Source: Ailanthus altissimus (Eukaryota > Streptophyta > Magnoliopsida > Sapindales > Simaroubaceae). From it: 64,000 bases of DNA. The translations under genes and the position numbers were made by a program. The notes under the pieces are model-generated. The model worked only from the letters and a program-made list of their open reading frames with translations. It ran no database searches and was not told the origin of the DNA. This document shows positions 32,217 through 43,012 of this stretch, piece after piece. How positions within the stretch are numbered: the first letter of the stretch is position 1; each line of letters begins with the position of its first letter. The DNA lies in contig OX327699.1 in assembly GCA_946807835.1 (NCBI GenBank), positions 7,867,001 through 7,931,000 of the forward strand. The letters are read 5' to 3'.

Positions 32217-34376
32217 CTAACATATCCTTTTTTCCATTAGCTCGTTAACTTGCTGTTGAAGTTCTTTCGTCTTCTCAGGATTACTTCTATAAGCAGACCT
32301 GTTTGGAATTGTTGCACCAGGTATGAAATCAATTTGATGTTCAATTCCTCGAATTGGAGGTAAGCCTAAAGGTACCTCCTCAAGAAAGACATCATCGAAT
32401 TTCTGCAAAAGAGAAATAATATTGCTTGACAAAGATCCAGCAAGATCGTTGGTACACAAAAGGGCCTCCTTGTACATAAGTACTATAAGGGGCTGTTGTG
32501 AAATTAAAGCTCTCTTGATCTCACACTTTTTTGCAATATAGTTATATCTTTCCTCTCGGGCTGCAACTCTCTCATTTTCATTTTCACCATGTTTCATGAC
32601 TTTATCTTTCTCTTTTTCTCTCCTTTCATTTTCTTTTCTCGTAGCTATGACTTCTCTCTCATTTTCTTTTCTCTTTTCACTCACTTTTTGCATCTTTAGT
32701 TGGTCTTCAAGAATTTGTTTTGGTGTTAATGGTACAAGAGTTATAGGCTGCTTCTTGATGATAAAAGAGTACCTGTTGGTGTAACCGTCATGCATGACTC
32801 TTCTATCGAACTGCCATGGTCGTCCCAATAAGATGTGACATGCATGCATAGGTACCACATCACAAAGTACCTCATCATCATATTTGCCAATGGAAAATGC
32901 CACCATCACCTGTTTGGTTACCTTGACTTCTCTGCAATTATTCAGCCATTGAAATCGGTATGGTCGTGGATGTTTCAAGGTAGGTAATGCCAATTTTTCT
33001 ACTAATTCCGTGCTGGCAACATTGGTGCAACTCCCACCATCAACTATAACGCTGCAAACTTTATTGTTCACGAAACATCTAGTATGGAACAAGTTTTCTC
33101 GCTGATTGTTTTCTTCTTCCTTAACTTGTGCGCTAAGAGCTCGTCTTGCCACCAATGATTCTCCTTCTACTGCATATTGTCCTTCATAGTCATTTTCAAG
33201 AGGTAGCATATCATCCACTTCATCATCTTGCTCATCTTCCGACTCGATCTCCCCTTGAGTGTTGATCACCATTACCCTTTTGTTTGGACATTGGCTAGCT
33301 ATATGTCCCCTACCTTGGCATTTGAAGCACTTAATGTCACGATTTCTTGAAGTTGTGGATTCAGTTTTCTCTTGTTTCAACGTCGCAGCTTGTTTGGCAT
33401 CCTTAGATGGCTCAGACTTAGGCTTAGTTAATGAAAATTCATCTCTTTTAGGGGCTAGTCGCCATGAGTTTGTGGCACCCATGCTTGATCCCCTTCGAAC
33501 TATGTTCCTTCGCTTCAATTGTTGCTCAACTTTGATAGCTTGGTGCACCATATCTGTCAACTCGACATAATGTTGCATCTCCACCATGTCCGCTATCTCT
33601 CGGTTTAAGCCATGCAAGAACCTAGCCATAGTGGCTTCTCTGTCCTCCTCTACATTTGCTTGGATCATAGCAACCTCCATTTCTTTATAGTATTCATCGA
33701 CAATTTTGGATCCTTGAGTTAGACGTTGCAACTTGTTATACAACTCCCGATGGCAGTAGCTAGGAATGAAGCGTCTCCTCATGATGGCCTTCATCTCGTT
33801 CCACGTCTCAACAGGTCGTTCGTGATTTCTCCTCCTTTCCTTCAACAATTGATCCCACCAAACAATAGCATAATTAGTGAATTCAATTGCAGCCAATTTT
33901 ACCTTTTTGGCCTCGGAATAGTTGTGACAATCGAAGATTATCTCTATCTTCATCTCCCATTCTAGATATGCCTCAGGATCATTTTTACCTTGAAAGGGTG
34001 GAATCTTCACCTTAATGCTTCCCAAGTCATCATCTCGCCTAGGTATTCCCCTCCTAGCACCTATATCTCCAAATCCACGCCTAAATCTACCTTGGTTCAT
34101 TGGTGGTTCATCCAGCTCATCCAACTCCTCTTCATCTCCAACATCTCCCATTTGTACTCCTGGTTGCACTCGCCTAGGTGGTTGCCCAATGGGCGAGTTT
34201 TGATGCTGCCTTAAATTTTCCAGCCGATCCATTCTTTCGTGAATTTGCTCTAATTCGGTTCTCATCATCTGCCTCATTTCTCCCAATAATGCCTGCAACT
34301 GTAGGTTAGGATTGGTTGGTTGTTGTACCTCTTCATTTGAGTTTTCTTGATTGTGTAACATGTTTAGAATCTGCAA
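32217..34376 (-). CDS. gag-protease frame of the nested A element (719 codons)
   Basis: Uninterrupted from [19 protein letters not shown]. In order: Gln/Glu-rich N-terminus; gag domain about residues 110-280 ([40 protein letters not shown]); zinc knuckle [14 protein letters not shown] near 350; acidic [19 protein letters not shown] stretch; DGGS protease near 444; RPWQFDRR; a KE-rich linker; and [20 protein letters not shown]. It stops at 32217 because a run of six A shifts frame just before reverse transcriptase; five A would be in frame. Gag forms the particle and the protease matures it. The protein could still be made, but the element lacks integrase and a 3' LTR. Confidence 0.88.
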   Translation of the reverse strand: MQILNMLHNQENSNEEVQQPTNPNLQLQALLGEMRQMMRTELEQIHERMDRLENLRQHQNSPIGQPPRRVQPGVQMGDVGDEEELDELDEPPMNQGRFRRGFGDIGARRGIPRRDDDLGSIKVKIPPFQGKNDPEAYLEWEMKIEIIFDCHNYSEAKKVKLAAIEFTNYAIVWWDQLLKERRRNHERPVETWNEMKAIMRRRFIPSYCHRELYNKLQRLTQGSKIVDEYYKEMEVAMIQANVEEDREATMARFLHGLNREIADMVEMQHYVELTDMVHQAIKVEQQLKRRNIVRRGSSMGATNSWRLAPKRDEFSLTKPKSEPSKDAKQAATLKQEKTESTTSRNRDIKCFKCQGRGHIASQCPNKRVMVINTQGEIESEDEQDDEVDDMLPLENDYEGQYAVEGESLVARRALSAQVKEEENNQRENLFHTRCFVNNKVCSVIVDGGSCTNVASTELVEKLALPTLKHPRPYRFQWLNNCREVKVTKQVMVAFSIGKYDDEVLCDVVPMHACHILLGRPWQFDRRVMHDGYTNRYSFIIKKQPITLVPLTPKQILEDQLKMQKVSEKRKENEREVIATRKENERREKEKDKVMKHGENENERVAAREERYNYIAKKCEIKRALISQQPLIVLMYKEALLCTNDLAGSLSSNIISLLQKFDDVFLEEVPLGLPPIRGIEHQIDFIPGATIPNRSAYRSNPEKTKELQQQVNELMEKRIC

Positions 34377-34882
34377 AAAATACAGTTAAGGCCTCACAAG
34401 CACTCCCTCACGTGTTTCACTCAAGAAAATTTACTTACTCTCGTGTTTAGCAATCAAACGACTTTTACCCTCTTATGTTCTCACATCTCTTTGCCTTTTT
34501 CCACTCACGTATATTCTTTTAAACCTTAATCAGACTAAAAAATAATCAAGATTCAAGTGGCAATTCAATATGAGAATCAACCAAGACAAGTCATGTGATT
34601 CAAGAATACATCCTTAAGAAAATGATGCTAGTAACATACGTGGAAAATTTGGTTCAAAGTTGTAGACAAACTGATGAAATTCAAAATTTAGAATTTGCAA
34701 CAAATTTCTGGCCTTTTCTTTTGTTTCTCTTTTTTTTTTTGTCGTTTTTTTCTTTTCTTTTTTTTTTCTTCTTTTTTTTTTCTAAATCAGAAACCAGAAA
34801 TAAAATAAAATACGAATTTATGTAAAGATAAATGGAACAATGAAATAAAATAAAAGGATAATTCAAACTTGCCTTGAAACCA
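34377..34882 (-). other. Leader of the nested A element
   Basis: Untranslated. The plus strand shows long T runs (34728-34785), matching the purine tract at 21328-21390 of A2, and the conserved CACTCCCTCACGTGTTTC near 34398. Confidence 0.7.
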
Positions 34883-34898
34883 AAGCTTTGATACCAAA
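34883..34898 (-). other. Primer binding site of the nested A element
   Basis: The minus strand reads TTTGGTATCAAAGCTTTGG after the LTR end ATATCA. Initiator-tRNA-Met type. Confidence 0.8.
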
Positions 34899-35553
34899 TG
34901 ATATGAATCTTGCCAACAATGTGACAAAACCCAGCACCACAATATGGAATTGAACCCAAGATTCTTCAAGACGCAAGTTTGACGAGTTTTGACCCTTGAA
35001 TTAGCAAACCAAGAACCAAAACTATGGCTGGATATAGGACGCCACACCAAGAAACCCCAAGGATACTTCAAGAATCTAGGTGATAAGTCCGGTTGTTTGA
35101 ACGCCACAAGAACAAGCTTGATAAGTTCAAGTCCTTTCAAGAATGAAAGAAGAACACAAAAACTCGCAAATTGTATTTTATGAAATCTGTCCTCCCACTC
35201 TCAATCTCCATGGTATTTATAGAGACCATAAGAGATGTCAAGTTACAACTTTCAAATACAAATTTCAAACTTACAACTAATATAGCAACAAAATTCAAAC
35301 TTAATCAAATTTCCAGAAAACATGCCTAAATCAAAGGGATTAGGATTCCTTGAATATTCAAATTTCCAGAAAACATGGTTTCCTTGAATATTCAAATTTT
35401 CCAGAAAACATGCCTAAATCAAAGGAATTATGTTTCCTTGAATATTCAAATTTCCAGAAAACATGCCTAAATCAAAGGAATTATGTTTCCTTGAATATTC
35501 AACTTTCCAGAATTCTACCTTAATCAAAGTGATTAGATTTCCTTGATTCTGAT
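34899..35553 (-). repeat. 5' LTR of the nested A element, inner part
   Basis: Inner edge TGATATGAATC (plus strand). It contains TATTTATAG (minus TATA box) near 35214-35221 and the tandem-repeat block (35320-35550). It ends in CTGAT, the target duplication of P, and continues at 41526. Confidence 0.9.
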
Positions 35554-36334
35554 TGACACAGGAGTGTCTAATCACATGGAGCTAAAAATAGAACTAAATG
35601 AATTTCAATGGTAAATTTGAAATTTATCTGGTACTGTTTCGGAAGGAATTTCTGGGTAATCTTCATACTACTCAAAAATTATATGTGTCTAGTTCTAAAT
35701 CCTTTTTACAGCACATGAATATAAGTTTTTTAGAGTAAGTTGAATCCTAATAACTAAAGGAAGGTCAGACAGTTATTAGGTGAGCCAAATCTTGACAACT
35801 TGCAAGAATTGAAGACTTTTGTCTCCATCCAAGACCTTATAGCATATTATGTTCGAATTTAATGCTTCATTTATTGTATTTGCTGTATTTGTAGACTTTT
35901 GGTGTAAGGGTAGTTGTAAGTCTTAATTGCTGTCTTTTGTAAACTCCCAACCACCAAGTTTTAATGTTGTAATGAGTGCTTTGCAGTAGCCCTCCCAAGA
36001 AATCTCTATAAATACCTAAGGATGAGAGGAGAAGGGCAGAGAGTGAATTTTAAATTACTTGTATGTGGAAGAGTTCTCTTATGAGAGTTTCTACATTTAA
36101 CTCTGTATCTCTTGGGTGGATTCCTTAGAGTGGTGAGTTTGAGAGTTCTGTATCTCTTGTAGGGTTCTTTGGGTGGTGAATTATTCTGTATCCCATTGTA
36201 ATTCTCTTGAGTGGTGAGCTTGTACCAATTTTACTTTATTCAGTGTTTGAGTTTATTTTAATAAAAGTGAGTGTTTGTTTTCATTCTTCCAATCTTGTGG
36301 TGTTCTTTTTTTCTAAACACTTGAGCCTGCATCA
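35554..36334 (+). repeat. 5' LTR of P
   Basis: TGACACAGG to CTGCATCA, 781 bp. TATA box TATAAATA at 36007-36014, and AATAAA at 36260-36265 downstream of it, giving a plausible promoter and 3'-end signal. Its first 60 bases also encode the polyprotein end when read in the 3' copy. Confidence 0.97.
36007..36014 (+). promoter_or_regulatory. TATA box in the 5' LTR of P
   Basis: TATAAATA within CTCTATAAATACC, about 372 bases before the ATG. The same box occurs at 41193-41200 in the 3' LTR. The A-family LTRs carry the same CTCTATAAATACC context. Confidence 0.7.
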
Positions 36335-36338
36335 GTTT

Positions 36339-36350
36339 TGGTATCAGAGC
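36339..36350 (+). other. Primer binding site of P
   Basis: TGGTATCAGAGC, four bases after the LTR end. It is the full plant initiator-tRNA-Met primer site, unmutated. Confidence 0.92.
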
Positions 36351-36378
36351 ATTTGGTTAATTTTGGCTTTATCTTTCA

Positions 36379-39300
36379 ATGGCCAAAGGTCGTAGATTTG
36401 TTCCAACAATTGAAGAACAACCAGCAGCTCAAGCTGATACACGAGACACTCTAATTGAAGAATTGAGACAACAAATTCAGCAACTTCAACAACGTTTAGA
36501 ACATTTTGAAGATCGAGGTAAAGCTGTGCAACATGAAGATCTCGATAATGGTTCTTCTAGCAATGATGAAGGTAATACAAATCCTTTTCATCAAGCTAAA
36601 TCTCATTCTTCTGGTGATAGTTCTCCCATACATCCAAATGTTATAAGAAATATGACATTTAGAAATGATCGTCGAGATTTCCATGTAAAAGTTGAAATAC
36701 CAGATTTTGAGGGTAGAATGCACCCAGATGAGTTTGTGGATTGGTTGAACACCATAGAAAGAATTTTTGATTATCAAGATGTTCCAGAAAATCAAAAGGT
36801 GAAAGTAGTTGCCATAAAACTTAAAAAGTATGCTTCTTTATGGTGGGAAAATCTGAGGAAACAAAGGATACGGGAAGGTAGAAGTAAGATCGTGACCTGG
36901 GAGAAGATGAAACGAGAGCTTAAGAGGAAATATCTTCCGGACAACTATCGACAAGATATTTTTCTCAAACTACACAACTTTCGTCAAAAGGAGCTTTCTG
37001 TAGAAGACTACACTGCAGAATTCGATCATCTCATGCTGAAATGCGATATGGTTGAACAAGAAGAACAGACAATTGCACGTTATCTTGGGGGTTTAAGACC
37101 TGAGATTTCAAATATTGTGCAATTACAACCATATTGGACTTATGGAGATGTTTGTAGACTTGCACTTAAGGTGGAGAATCAACAAAAGACAGCACGCAGC
37201 GGCAATTCTCGATTCTTGACACGAGAAGGTTTTTCTAACCGAGGGAATACGTCCAACTCTAAGTCTATTCCTACTGCCAAACCTACTACAAGAACTTCTT
37301 CAAAGAATGATGGTGTCTCTAACCAAAAGAAGCAAAACAATGCCTCCAACACCAATTCTCGCCAATGTTTCAAATGCCAAGGATATGGACATATTGCTTC
37401 TGAATGCCCAAATCGCAGGATTATGACACTTGTTGAAAAAGAAGACGAAGAAGAGATGGAGAACAACCATACAGAGCCTGAGGAAGAGAATGAAGATATA
37501 ACTTATGAGGATGAAGGTGAAACTCTCATCCTTCGCAAAGTTTTAAGTGCTGCCTATGAAGAAGAAGAAGAAGATTGGTTGCGAAAAAATATCTTTCATA
37601 CCAGGTGTACTTCTCATGGCAAGGTGTGTAATGTCATAATTGATGGGGGTAGTTTTGAAAATGTGGCTTCTGCACAAATGGTGGAAAGATTGGGCCTAAA
37701 GACAGTGATGCATCCTCAACCATACAAGCTTTCTTGGCTCAAAAAGGGAAATGAAATTAAGGTAAATCAACGTTGCCTAGTATCTTTTTCTATTGGAAAA
37801 AACTATAAAGATGAAGTTTGGTGTGATGTTGTTCCAATGGATGCTTGTCATTTACTTCTTGGTCGTCCATGGCAATATGATAGAAAAATTATTCATGATG
37901 GCCATAAAAACACTTATTCCTTTATCAAGGATGGTGTTAAAGTCATTTTGGGTCCTTCTAAGATGATCAATGTTCCTAAGCCTTTTAAAGGGGAGGGAAA
38001 TAATTTCTTGACTCTTTCTGAATGTAAGAGGGAATTTTTAAAGGTTGATAAAGCCTTTGCTCTTGTGGTGTTTGAAGAAAACAATGATAGTCCTGAGCCA
38101 CCTTTTATAATGAAGAAGCTACTTCAAGAATTTCATGATGTAGTACCAGATGAGATACCACCAGGATTGCCTCCCATGAGAGACATTCAACATGGCATTG
38201 ATCTTATTCCAGGAGCTGTTCTACCAAACAAAGCAGCCTACAGAATGAGTCCTAAGGAGCATGCTGAACTTCAAAGTCAAGTAAATGAGCTTTTGTCCAA
38301 AGGCTTAATTGAAGAAAGTAAGAGCCCTTGTGCTGTTCCTGCTCTCCTTGTGCCCAAGAAGGATGGTTCTTTTCGCATGTGTGTTGATAGTAGAGCTGTC
38401 AACAAAATTACCATTGATTATCGCTTCCCAATTCCTCGACTTGATGATCTTCTTGATCAATTGTATGGAGCTTGTATTTTCTCCAAGATTGATCTACGAA
38501 GTGGATACCATCAAATAAGAATGAAACCAGGTGACGAATGGAAGACAGCATTCAAGACAAGAGATGGGCTTTATGAATGGAAGGTTATGCCTTTTGGACT
38601 TTCAAATGCTCCCAGTACTTTTATGCGTTTGATGAATCATGTTCTGAAGCACTACATTGGAAGATTCGTTGTTGTCTACTTTGATGACATTCTTGTGTAT
38701 AGCAAAGATGAGGAACAACACTTGGATCATCTTCACCAAGTTTTCAACACTTTGAGGAAACAGAAGCTTTATGTCAACCTAAAGAAATGTGAGTTCTTCT
38801 CAGATTGCCTTATCTTTCTAGGCTATGTAGTTTCTAAAGATGGAATCAAAATGGATCCTAGTAAGGTGGAAGCTATTTTGAACTGGCCTATTCCTCAAAC
38901 TCTTCATGATGTTCGAAGCTTTCATGGATTAGCTTCATTTTACCGGCGTTTCATTAAAGGATTTAGTTCAATCATGGCACCAATCACTGAATGTTTAAAG
39001 GGTGATCACTTCAAGTGGACAAATGAAGCACAAAGTAGTTTTGACATCATCAAAGCAAAGGTAACCCAAGCCCCTATTCTTGCATTACCAAATTTTGACA
39101 AAGTGTTCGAGGTTGAGTGTGATGCATCAAATGTGGGAATTGGCGCTGTCCTTAGTCAAGAAGGTAAACCCATTGCTTTCTTCAGTGAAAAATTGAGTGA
39201 CTCACGCAAGAAGTATTCTACTTATGATAAAGAGTTCTATGCTATTTGTCGAGCTCTAGATCATTGGAGTCATTATCTTCTTCCAAAACCTTTTGTTCTT

Positions 39301-40800
39301 TATTCTGATCATGAAGCACTTAAGTTCATAAATAGCCAGCATAAACTTAATAGACGTCATGCTCATTGGGTTGAATTCCTTCAATCCTTCAACTTCACTA
39401 TTAAGCATAAATCTGGAGTTCAAAATGTAGTGGCTGATGCATTAAGTCGAAAATATTCCTTGCTGTCCTCTATGCAAGTGAAAGTTGTAGGCTTTGAGAT
39501 TGTGAAGGAACTCTACAAAGATGATGCTTATTTTGGAAAATTCATAGAAGATTGCAAGCATGGCTCTTTTCAACAATTCTTGTTGCATGATGGGTATCTT
39601 TTTAAAGGCAACCGCTTGTGTATTCCTCAATGTTCTCTTCGAGAGTCTATTATCAAAGAATCTCATGATGGTGGACTTGGCGGGCATTTTGGGAGAGACA
39701 AGACTTTGGCATTGATACAAGAAAAATTTTATTGGCCAAAGATGAAGATGAATATTCAGAGGTATGTGGATAGGTGTAAAATCTGTCATGTGGCTAAGAG
39801 TCATGGCCAAAATACTGGTTTATACACTCCACTTCCTGTTCCTACAACGCCTTGGGAAGATGTTAGCATGGATTTTGTTGTGGGATTACCAAGAACTCAA
39901 AGAAATAAAGATTCTGTCATGGTGGTGGTGGATCGTTTTTCCAAAATGGCGCACTTCGTTCCTTGCAACAAAACTCTTGATGCTTCCCATGTAGCTGACT
40001 TATATTTTCAAGAAATTGTGAAACTACATGGAATTCCTAAGACTATCGTCTCAGATCGTGATACTAAGTTCACGAGTCACTTTTGGCGCACTCTTTGGAG
40101 GAAGCTTGGAACTCAACTTAACTTCAGTTCTTCCTATCATCCTCAAACTGATGGACAAACGGAAGTCACAAATCGCAGTTTGGGAAACCTTTTGAGGTGT
40201 TATGTTGGAAAGAACATTCGTCAGTGGGATCTTATTTTGGCTCAAGTTGAATTTGCTTACAATCGGACAAAAGGCCAATCTACGGGTTATAGTCCGTTTG
40301 AAATTGTTTATGGTCAGAATCCCACAAGCCCATTGGATTTAGTCCCTTTTTCCATTACTCACCAATTTAGTGCAGATGCTGAAGAACGAGTGAAGAACAT
40401 AAAAAAATTGCATGAAGAAGTTAGGAAGAAAATATTGAAGCAAAACGAGAAGTACCAAAATAGCGCCAATAAGCATCGCAAGAAAATGGAATTTCGAGAA
40501 GGAGATTTAGTTTGGGTTCATCTCAGAAAAGAAAGGTTCCCTCGTGGCAAGTTTGCTAAACTCAAACCGAGAGCTGATGGACCATTTAAGGTGATAAAAC
40601 GAATTGGGGAAAATGCATACAAAATTGAGCTTCCAGAATCTTATGGTGTTTCCAATGTATTCAATGTTGCTGATCTATCTTCTTATAAGGATGATAACGA
40701 AGTGGACTCGAGGTCGAGTCTTTTCCAACCAGGGGAGTTTGACACAGGAGTGTCTAATCACATGGAGCTAAAAATAGAACTAAATGAATTTCAATGGTAA
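36379..40800 (+). CDS. gag-pol polyprotein of element P, 1,473 aa, intact
   Basis: One frame from ATG 36379, 29 bases after the primer site. Order: Gln-rich coiled coil (about 22-45); gag domain (about 105-275, WWENLRKQRI, KRKYLPDNYRQDI); zinc knuckle CFKCQGYGHIASEC (about 330-343); protease with IIDGGS (about 420); reverse transcriptase with LVPKKDGSFRMCVDSRAV and YFDD (767-770); RNase H with CDASNVGIGAVL (D915) and YSDHEAL (975-981); integrase HHCC (about 1096-1135) and catalytic D1165, D1226, E1262 with 35 residues between the last two; then GPFKVIKRIGENAYKIELPE. No classical chromodomain seen. The last 20 codons lie inside the 3' LTR. All catalytic residues are present, so it is probably functional. 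Confidence 0.97.
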   Translation: MAKGRRFVPTIEEQPAAQADTRDTLIEELRQQIQQLQQRLEHFEDRGKAVQHEDLDNGSSSNDEGNTNPFHQAKSHSSGDSSPIHPNVIRNMTFRNDRRDFHVKVEIPDFEGRMHPDEFVDWLNTIERIFDYQDVPENQKVKVVAIKLKKYASLWWENLRKQRIREGRSKIVTWEKMKRELKRKYLPDNYRQDIFLKLHNFRQKELSVEDYTAEFDHLMLKCDMVEQEEQTIARYLGGLRPEISNIVQLQPYWTYGDVCRLALKVENQQKTARSGNSRFLTREGFSNRGNTSNSKSIPTAKPTTRTSSKNDGVSNQKKQNNASNTNSRQCFKCQGYGHIASECPNRRIMTLVEKEDEEEMENNHTEPEEENEDITYEDEGETLILRKVLSAAYEEEEEDWLRKNIFHTRCTSHGKVCNVIIDGGSFENVASAQMVERLGLKTVMHPQPYKLSWLKKGNEIKVNQRCLVSFSIGKNYKDEVWCDVVPMDACHLLLGRPWQYDRKIIHDGHKNTYSFIKDGVKVILGPSKMINVPKPFKGEGNNFLTLSECKREFLKVDKAFALVVFEENNDSPEPPFIMKKLLQEFHDVVPDEIPPGLPPMRDIQHGIDLIPGAVLPNKAAYRMSPKEHAELQSQVNELLSKGLIEESKSPCAVPALLVPKKDGSFRMCVDSRAVNKITIDYRFPIPRLDDLLDQLYGACIFSKIDLRSGYHQIRMKPGDEWKTAFKTRDGLYEWKVMPFGLSNAPSTFMRLMNHVLKHYIGRFVVVYFDDILVYSKDEEQHLDHLHQVFNTLRKQKLYVNLKKCEFFSDCLIFLGYVVSKDGIKMDPSKVEAILNWPIPQTLHDVRSFHGLASFYRRFIKGFSSIMAPITECLKGDHFKWTNEAQSSFDIIKAKVTQAPILALPNFDKVFEVECDASNVGIGAVLSQEGKPIAFFSEKLSDSRKKYSTYDKEFYAICRALDHWSHYLLPKPFVLYSDHEALKFINSQHKLNRRHAHWVEFLQSFNFTIKHKSGVQNVVADALSRKYSLLSSMQVKVVGFEIVKELYKDDAYFGKFIEDCKHGSFQQFLLHDGYLFKGNRLCIPQCSLRESIIKESHDGGLGGHFGRDKTLALIQEKFYWPKMKMNIQRYVDRCKICHVAKSHGQNTGLYTPLPVPTTPWEDVSMDFVVGLPRTQRNKDSVMVVVDRFSKMAHFVPCNKTLDASHVADLYFQEIVKLHGIPKTIVSDRDTKFTSHFWRTLWRKLGTQLNFSSSYHPQTDGQTEVTNRSLGNLLRCYVGKNIRQWDLILAQVEFAYNRTKGQSTGYSPFEIVYGQNPTSPLDLVPFSITHQFSADAEERVKNIKKLHEEVRKKILKQNEKYQNSANKHRKKMEFREGDLVWVHLRKERFPRGKFAKLKPRADGPFKVIKRIGENAYKIELPESYGVSNVFNVADLSSYKDDNEVDSRSSLFQPGEFDTGVSNHMELKIELNEFQW
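40731..40739 (+). other. Polypurine tract of P
   Basis: AGGGGAGTT immediately before the 3' LTR. It lies within the coding frame, whose stop is at 40798-40800. Confidence 0.85.
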
Positions 40801-41520
40801 ATTTGAAATTTATCTGGTACTGTTTCGGAAGGAATTTCTGGGTAATCTTCATACTACTCAAAAATTATATGTGTCTAGTTCTAAATCCTTTTTACAGCAC
40901 ATGAATATAAGTTTTTTAGAGTAAGTTGAATCCTAATAACTAAAGGAAGGTCAGACAGTTATTAGGTGAGCCAAATCTTGACAACTTGCAAGAATTGAAG
41001 ACTTTTGTCTCCATCCAAGACCTTATAGCATATTATGTTCGAATTTAATGCTTCATTTATTGTATTTGCTGTATTTGTAGACTTTTGGTGTAAGGGTAGT
41101 TGTAAGTCTTAATTGCTGTCTTTTGTAAACTCCCAACCACCAAGTTTTAATGTTGTAATGAGTGCTTTGCAGTAGCCCTCCCAAGAAATCTCTATAAATA
41201 CCTAAGGATGAGAGGAGAAGGGCAGAGAGTGAATTTTAAATTACTTGTATGTGGAAGAGTTCTCTTATGAGAGTTTCTACATTTAACTCTGTATCTCTTG
41301 GGTGGATTCCTTAGAGTGGTGAGTTTGAGAGTTCTGTATCTCTTGTAGGGTTCTTTGGGTGGTGAATTATTCTGTATCCCATTGTAATTCTCTTGAGTGG
41401 TGAGCTTGTACCAATTTTACTTTATTCAGTGTTTGAGTTTATTTTAATAAAAGTGAGTGTTTGTTTTCATTCTTCCAATCTTGTGGTGTTCTTTTTTTCT
41501 AAACACTTGAGCCTGCATCA
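40740..41520 (+). repeat. 3' LTR of P
   Basis: 781 bp, reading the same as 35554-36334 at every position I compared. Contains the end of the gag-pol frame (40740-40800). Confidence 0.97.
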
Positions 41521-41525
41521 CTGAT

Positions 41526-41761
41526 TTGGATTGATTTGAAATGTATTTGGGCTTATGCTAGGCCTCCATGTGTTTGCCCTCCCACAAACTTGTTGAATCA
41601 GCCCATTTAATGCTTCTTTAAATTGCTTGGCTCTAAGTCTTGTGATTGGCCCATTTGGCAAACTTAATGTATCATGTGATTGATGGACTTGAGCCCTTCC
41701 AAGCCCACGTGCGAATTCTTTGTCTTGTATGCGTATAGGTTGTGCAATGTCGTTTGCATCA
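41526..41761 (-). repeat. 5' LTR of the nested A element, outer part
   Basis: Continues 35553 across P. The minus strand starts TGATGCAAACGACATTGC at 41761 and encodes LPNGPITRLRAKQFKEALNG (41604-41663). 891 bp in total with 34899-35553, against 890 bp for the solo LTR at 8390. Confidence 0.92.
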
Positions 41762-42357
41762 CTCCCTCACGTGTTTCACTCAACTTACACTTGTGTTGTC
41801 ACACAAATTTGGCTATTACTCTCTAAAAAAACTCACACACTCTTGCCTTTTGTTTTTACTCTTTAGTCTCTTTTTTAGTTTTCTATTGAACTAAAATGAA
41901 CACAATCAAAATTAACTTGTAACAGTTCAAAACTCAACAAATCAGTTCAATGAGAATGGGTAAATTAGAAAGGAAGTAAAATTAAAGAAGTAACGAGAAT
42001 AAGAATGTAATGGAACCATGAATTAGGAAAAACAAAGACAATTATGATTGTGTTTTGTTTTAGGCCAGATTTGCACAAAATAACCAAAATACAAAGTTGA
42101 TGCAATAAATCTTGAATAACACTTCAACTAATTCATAATGGTAAACTTGAAATCAATTGAATCTGAATTTTTTTCTCTATTTTTCTGAATTTTCTTGTCT
42201 CTTTTTTTTATATGTAAAACAAAACTTGAACTAATTAATTAAGAAATAGATAAAAGTTACAGACAAGAAGAAACAAAGCTGATAAACAAAGTTGAGGATT
42301 TAAAAGAAAGAACAAACAAGGAAAAATAAAGGATAGTTCAAACCTGATTTAGAGCCT
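41762..42357 (-). other. Leader of the nested C element
   Basis: Untranslated AT-rich sequence with the shared CTCCCTCACGTGTTTCACTC near its A-side edge. It aligns loosely with the leaders at 54180-54876 and 50640-51310. No gene seen. Confidence 0.65.
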
Positions 42358-42373
42358 AAGCTCTGATACCAAA
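42358..42373 (-). other. Primer binding site of the nested C element
   Basis: The minus strand reads TTTGGTATCAGAGCTTAGG, initiator-tRNA-Met type, right after the LTR end. Confidence 0.85.
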
Positions 42374-43007
42374 TGATGTGACCCTTAAAAAGAAAAGTGA
42401 GATTCGATGCTCAATAAAGTTCCTTTGCCAAGGATCATTCTAATTTAGATTTTTAGATAAATAAAAATTAGAACCTTGACTCATTATCTATAAGATATAA
42501 GAACCAGAGATATAAAAAGATTATAGACACCACACTCAAGATAGTTAAAAATTTATGAATGACAAGTCTGAAAGAATACCACAAGATGAAATTTGATAAG
42601 TTCTAATTAAAGTTCTTAAGAGAAAACTCTCAAAATTAGTATCATTAAATCTATTTTCTTTTTCCCTTGTCTCTCATATATTTATAGAGACCTCTTGGGA
42701 TTTCTAGCATTTATTACAACAGTTAGTGACAACTTAGAACTACTAACTATAAACCACTACCAAAAATTTAAGCACGTGGGATGACTACTCTTATTAAAAT
42801 AATTAATTAAAAACTTACAACTACTAACTATCAATACTAAGACTTTACTTTAAAATGACTGTCAAACTTTGCAACCACAATAATAGATATAGTTGTAAGC
42901 TCTTAGAAGCTTCTCATCACATAGGCTACTCACATAAGCTTTTGTGCTACTATTCCCCATCACCCATGGATGTTTTAATAGACCTTTTGCTAGCCTAGTT
43001 TGCATCA
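42374..43007 (-). repeat. 5' LTR of the nested C element, 634 bp
   Basis: The minus strand starts TGATGCAAACTAGGC at 43007 and ends GGGTCACATCA at 42374. TATAAATATATGAGA (minus) lies near 42673-42687. Matches LTRs at 59753-60253 and 62044-62560. Confidence 0.88.
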
Positions 43008-43012
43008 TTAAT

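Larger units (their letters stand above)
35554..41520 (+). mobile_element. Intact Ty3/gypsy element P, 5,967 bp
   Basis: Two 781-bp LTRs (35554-36334, 40740-41520) that read as identical. The target duplication is perfect CTGAT (35549-35553, 41521-41525). Primer site, one 1,473-codon gag-pol frame and polypurine tract are all present. It lies in the 5' LTR of the nested A element, opposite in orientation. Identical LTRs and an open frame mean a very recent insertion, and it may still be competent. Gag and DGGS protease are related to family A, so CRM-like chromovirus is the likely class (inference). A diverged solo LTR of this family lies at 55525-56337. Confidence 0.97.
31605..41761 (-). mobile_element. 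A-family Ty3/gypsy element, 3'-truncated, nested in the C leader
   Basis: Minus strand: 5' LTR in two pieces (41526-41761 and 34899-35553, 891 bp in all), primer site, leader, long gag-protease frame, and reverse transcriptase to 31605, where a deletion removed RNase H, integrase and the 3' LTR and fused the rest to C gag. Outer LTR edge GTTTGCATCA, flank CTCCC. The LTR shares a short repeat unit with the solo LTR at 8390, so it is the same subfamily. P is inserted in its 5' LTR. Confidence 0.88.
30343..43007 (-). mobile_element. C-family Ty3/gypsy element inserted in copia integrase
   Basis: Minus strand: 5' LTR 42374-43007, primer site, leader 41762-42357, then A inserted in the leader, gag start and protease/linker (30613-31604), and the stub of the 3' LTR (30343-30612). 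Reverse transcriptase onwards is deleted. The flanks TCGAT (30338-30342) and TTAAT (43008-43012) are a diverged target duplication: taking out the element plus the second copy leaves the copia integrase in frame, including its conserved MMS stretch. Confidence 0.85.

Noticed and set aside
32596..33570. Serine/phenylalanine-rich plus-strand frames across the nested A gag
   Set aside because: Antisense to the KE-rich linker and gag; the same frames occur opposite A2.
36496..36795. 99-codon open frame opposite P gag
   Set aside because: It is the antisense shadow of a strongly coding gag frame; many such shadows occur along P.
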